From JBDSLU01 sp963844435 (GTDB lineage: Bacteria > Acidobacteriota > Vicinamibacteria > Vicinamibacterales > Vicinamibacteraceae), in the NCBI GenBank assembly GCA_963844435.1, contig CAWJOG010000017.1:1-64000 (forward strand): a stretch of 64,000 nt of DNA. Direction: 5' to 3'. Below, one piece after another: positions 63,303-64,000 of this stretch (position 1 is the first letter of the stretch; each line of letters begins with the position of its first letter). The translations under genes were made by a program, and so were the position numbers. A model generated the notes under the pieces. That model was not told the origin of the DNA. It did not search any database and saw only the letters and a program-made list of their open reading frames with translations.

Positions 63303-64000
63303 TCATCGGGCTCCCTGCTCCTGCTGCCGTTCCGCCTTCTCCAGCCACTGCGCCATCTTCTCGTCATTCGCGGCGTGGCGCGCCCAGCCCTGTGCCGTAG
63401 CGTTCCAACGGTAGTCTTTGATCGTCATGTCGATGCCGCGGTCGATGAGGAATTGCATGGCGTCGTAGTCCCCATGAAAGACGAGCTCGTGCAGGATGCT
63501 CGCCGGCTCGTGGGAGCTCCACGTGGTGTTGATATCGGCGCCGTGCGCGAGCAGGAAGTCCGCCACGTCGAAGTGTCTGTTCATGACGGACCAGGCGAAC
63601 GCCACGTCGAGGACACGCTGCTCGCGTTGCGCGCCCCACTGATGCGCATATTCGTCGACTCGGCCCCTCGGCATGTATGGACTGCAGGGGTAGTGTTTCT
63701 CGACATCGCCCAGCGCCGGCGCGCCGGACTCGTCGAACCATTGCTTTACACGCGGGAGGTCGCCCAGGCCCGCAGCGTGCGGCAGGTCGTCGGGCAGGGG
63801 CCAGATGCGGGTGAGCAATGGAATGAGGCGTGTCCTCACGTAGGTGAACGCGAACTCGATGGCCTGCGACGGGGGAGGCGGCTGGCGGCGCAGGATCGCG
63901 GGATCGAGGTCGAGAAGGTCGGTGATGAATTCCCGGCGGTCGTTCAGCGTGGCCGTCCCGATGAGGTCGGCTTGAAACTCCACGAAGGCTTCACCGAGCA
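63303..64000 (-). CDS. Ankyrin-repeat-like protein, 5' end beyond window
   Basis: At least 232 residues, open at the window edge (reads ...LGEAFVEFQADLIG across 63984). C-terminal ankyrin repeats: VLDVAFAWSVMNRHFDVADFLLAHGADINTTW, ASILHELVFHGDYDAMQFLIDRGIDMTIKD and WNATAQGWARHAANDEKMAQWLEKAE. Protein-binding, cytoplasmic, partner unknown. Local GC is lower than in the upstream genes. Intact frame in the visible part. Confidence 0.75.
   Translation of the reverse strand, partial: LGEAFVEFQADLIGTATLNDRREFITDLLDLDPAILRRQPPPPSQAIEFAFTYVRTRLIPLLTRIWPLPDDLPHAAGLGDLPRVKQWFDESGAPALGDVEKHYPCSPYMPRGRVDEYAHQWGAQREQRVLDVAFAWSVMNRHFDVADFLLAHGADINTTWSSHEPASILHELVFHGDYDAMQFLIDRGIDMTIKDYRWNATAQGWARHAANDEKMAQWLEKAERQQEQGAR

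Overview
The window looks like high-GC (about 70 percent) chromosomal DNA from an Acidobacteriota-type bacterium, possibly a Vicinamibacteria relative. That call rests on family content: a PadR regulator beside an ADOP-type orphan MacB permease, an Oar-like TonB receptor beside an FG-GAP/ASPIC-UnbV protein, two 3-keto-disaccharide hydrolases (DUF1080), a PVC-type c-heme dehydrogenase and a DUF2723 transferase. No rRNA, tRNA, CRISPR array, insertion sequence or phage gene was recognised, and no gene-free stretch exceeds about 200 bp.

Layout. 1-5390: lower-GC, heavily frame-broken remains of a TonB-dependent receptor and an FG-GAP/UnbV protein; they end abruptly against an ADOP permease cut in mid-domain, so 5375-5400 is a rearrangement or assembly joint. 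6663-18620: PadR, GMC oxidoreductase with a small Tat partner, DUF2723 transferase, proC, a propeller/HEAT/cytochrome c protein, DUF1080, amidohydrolase and GDSL hydrolase, which is mostly periplasmic carbohydrate oxidation. 18672-25720: XRE regulator, alpha/beta hydrolase, LRR protein, beta-carbonic anhydrase, cupin, a lower-GC pair (FAD oxidase and SDR) and a second DUF1080. 25777-28420: two tandem DUF1624 membrane proteins.

28434-37816 (minus strand) is the most interesting block: a tightly packed, overlapping operon of COG0523 GTPase, a CHC-motif protein, a dicluster ferredoxin protein, a radical SAM/SPASM-like enzyme, a DUF116 Fe-S protein joined or coupled to a polyprenyl synthase, a small terpene-cyclase-like repeat protein, a squalene-hopene-cyclase-like protein with an intact DxDD motif, and a cysteine desulfurase. 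It reads as one self-contained pathway: make a polyprenyl chain, cyclise it, and modify it with radical chemistry, with its own electron carrier and cluster supply. The product is unknown.

38013-43682: GcvH-like protein, zinc-ribbon M50 protease, a zinc-ribbon membrane protein, PfpI, NagB, a nucleotidyltransferase pair, GDPD and a small barrel protein. 43716-48266: a multicopper oxidase with unusual domain order, a wHTH/hydrolase/cyclase-like fusion regulator and a membrane protein. 48423-56439: GlgB, M1-type peptidase, membrane protein, a hidden small secreted protein and a hybrid histidine kinase. 56522-59603: metX, metY and a CoA-binding protein, overlapping by ATGA. 59761-64000: OsmC, flavoprotein, TPR protein and a partial ankyrin protein.

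About 40 percent of the genes need one or more single-base frame corrections to read through. This is most economically explained by residual indel errors, so such genes are called as CDS with the break positions stated. Dispersed palindromes with a CGACTCCGGAGTCG core sit between convergent genes and, twice in tandem, inside the cyclase gene. Several genes have a TANNAT box exactly 7 nt before ATG, suggesting leaderless transcripts.
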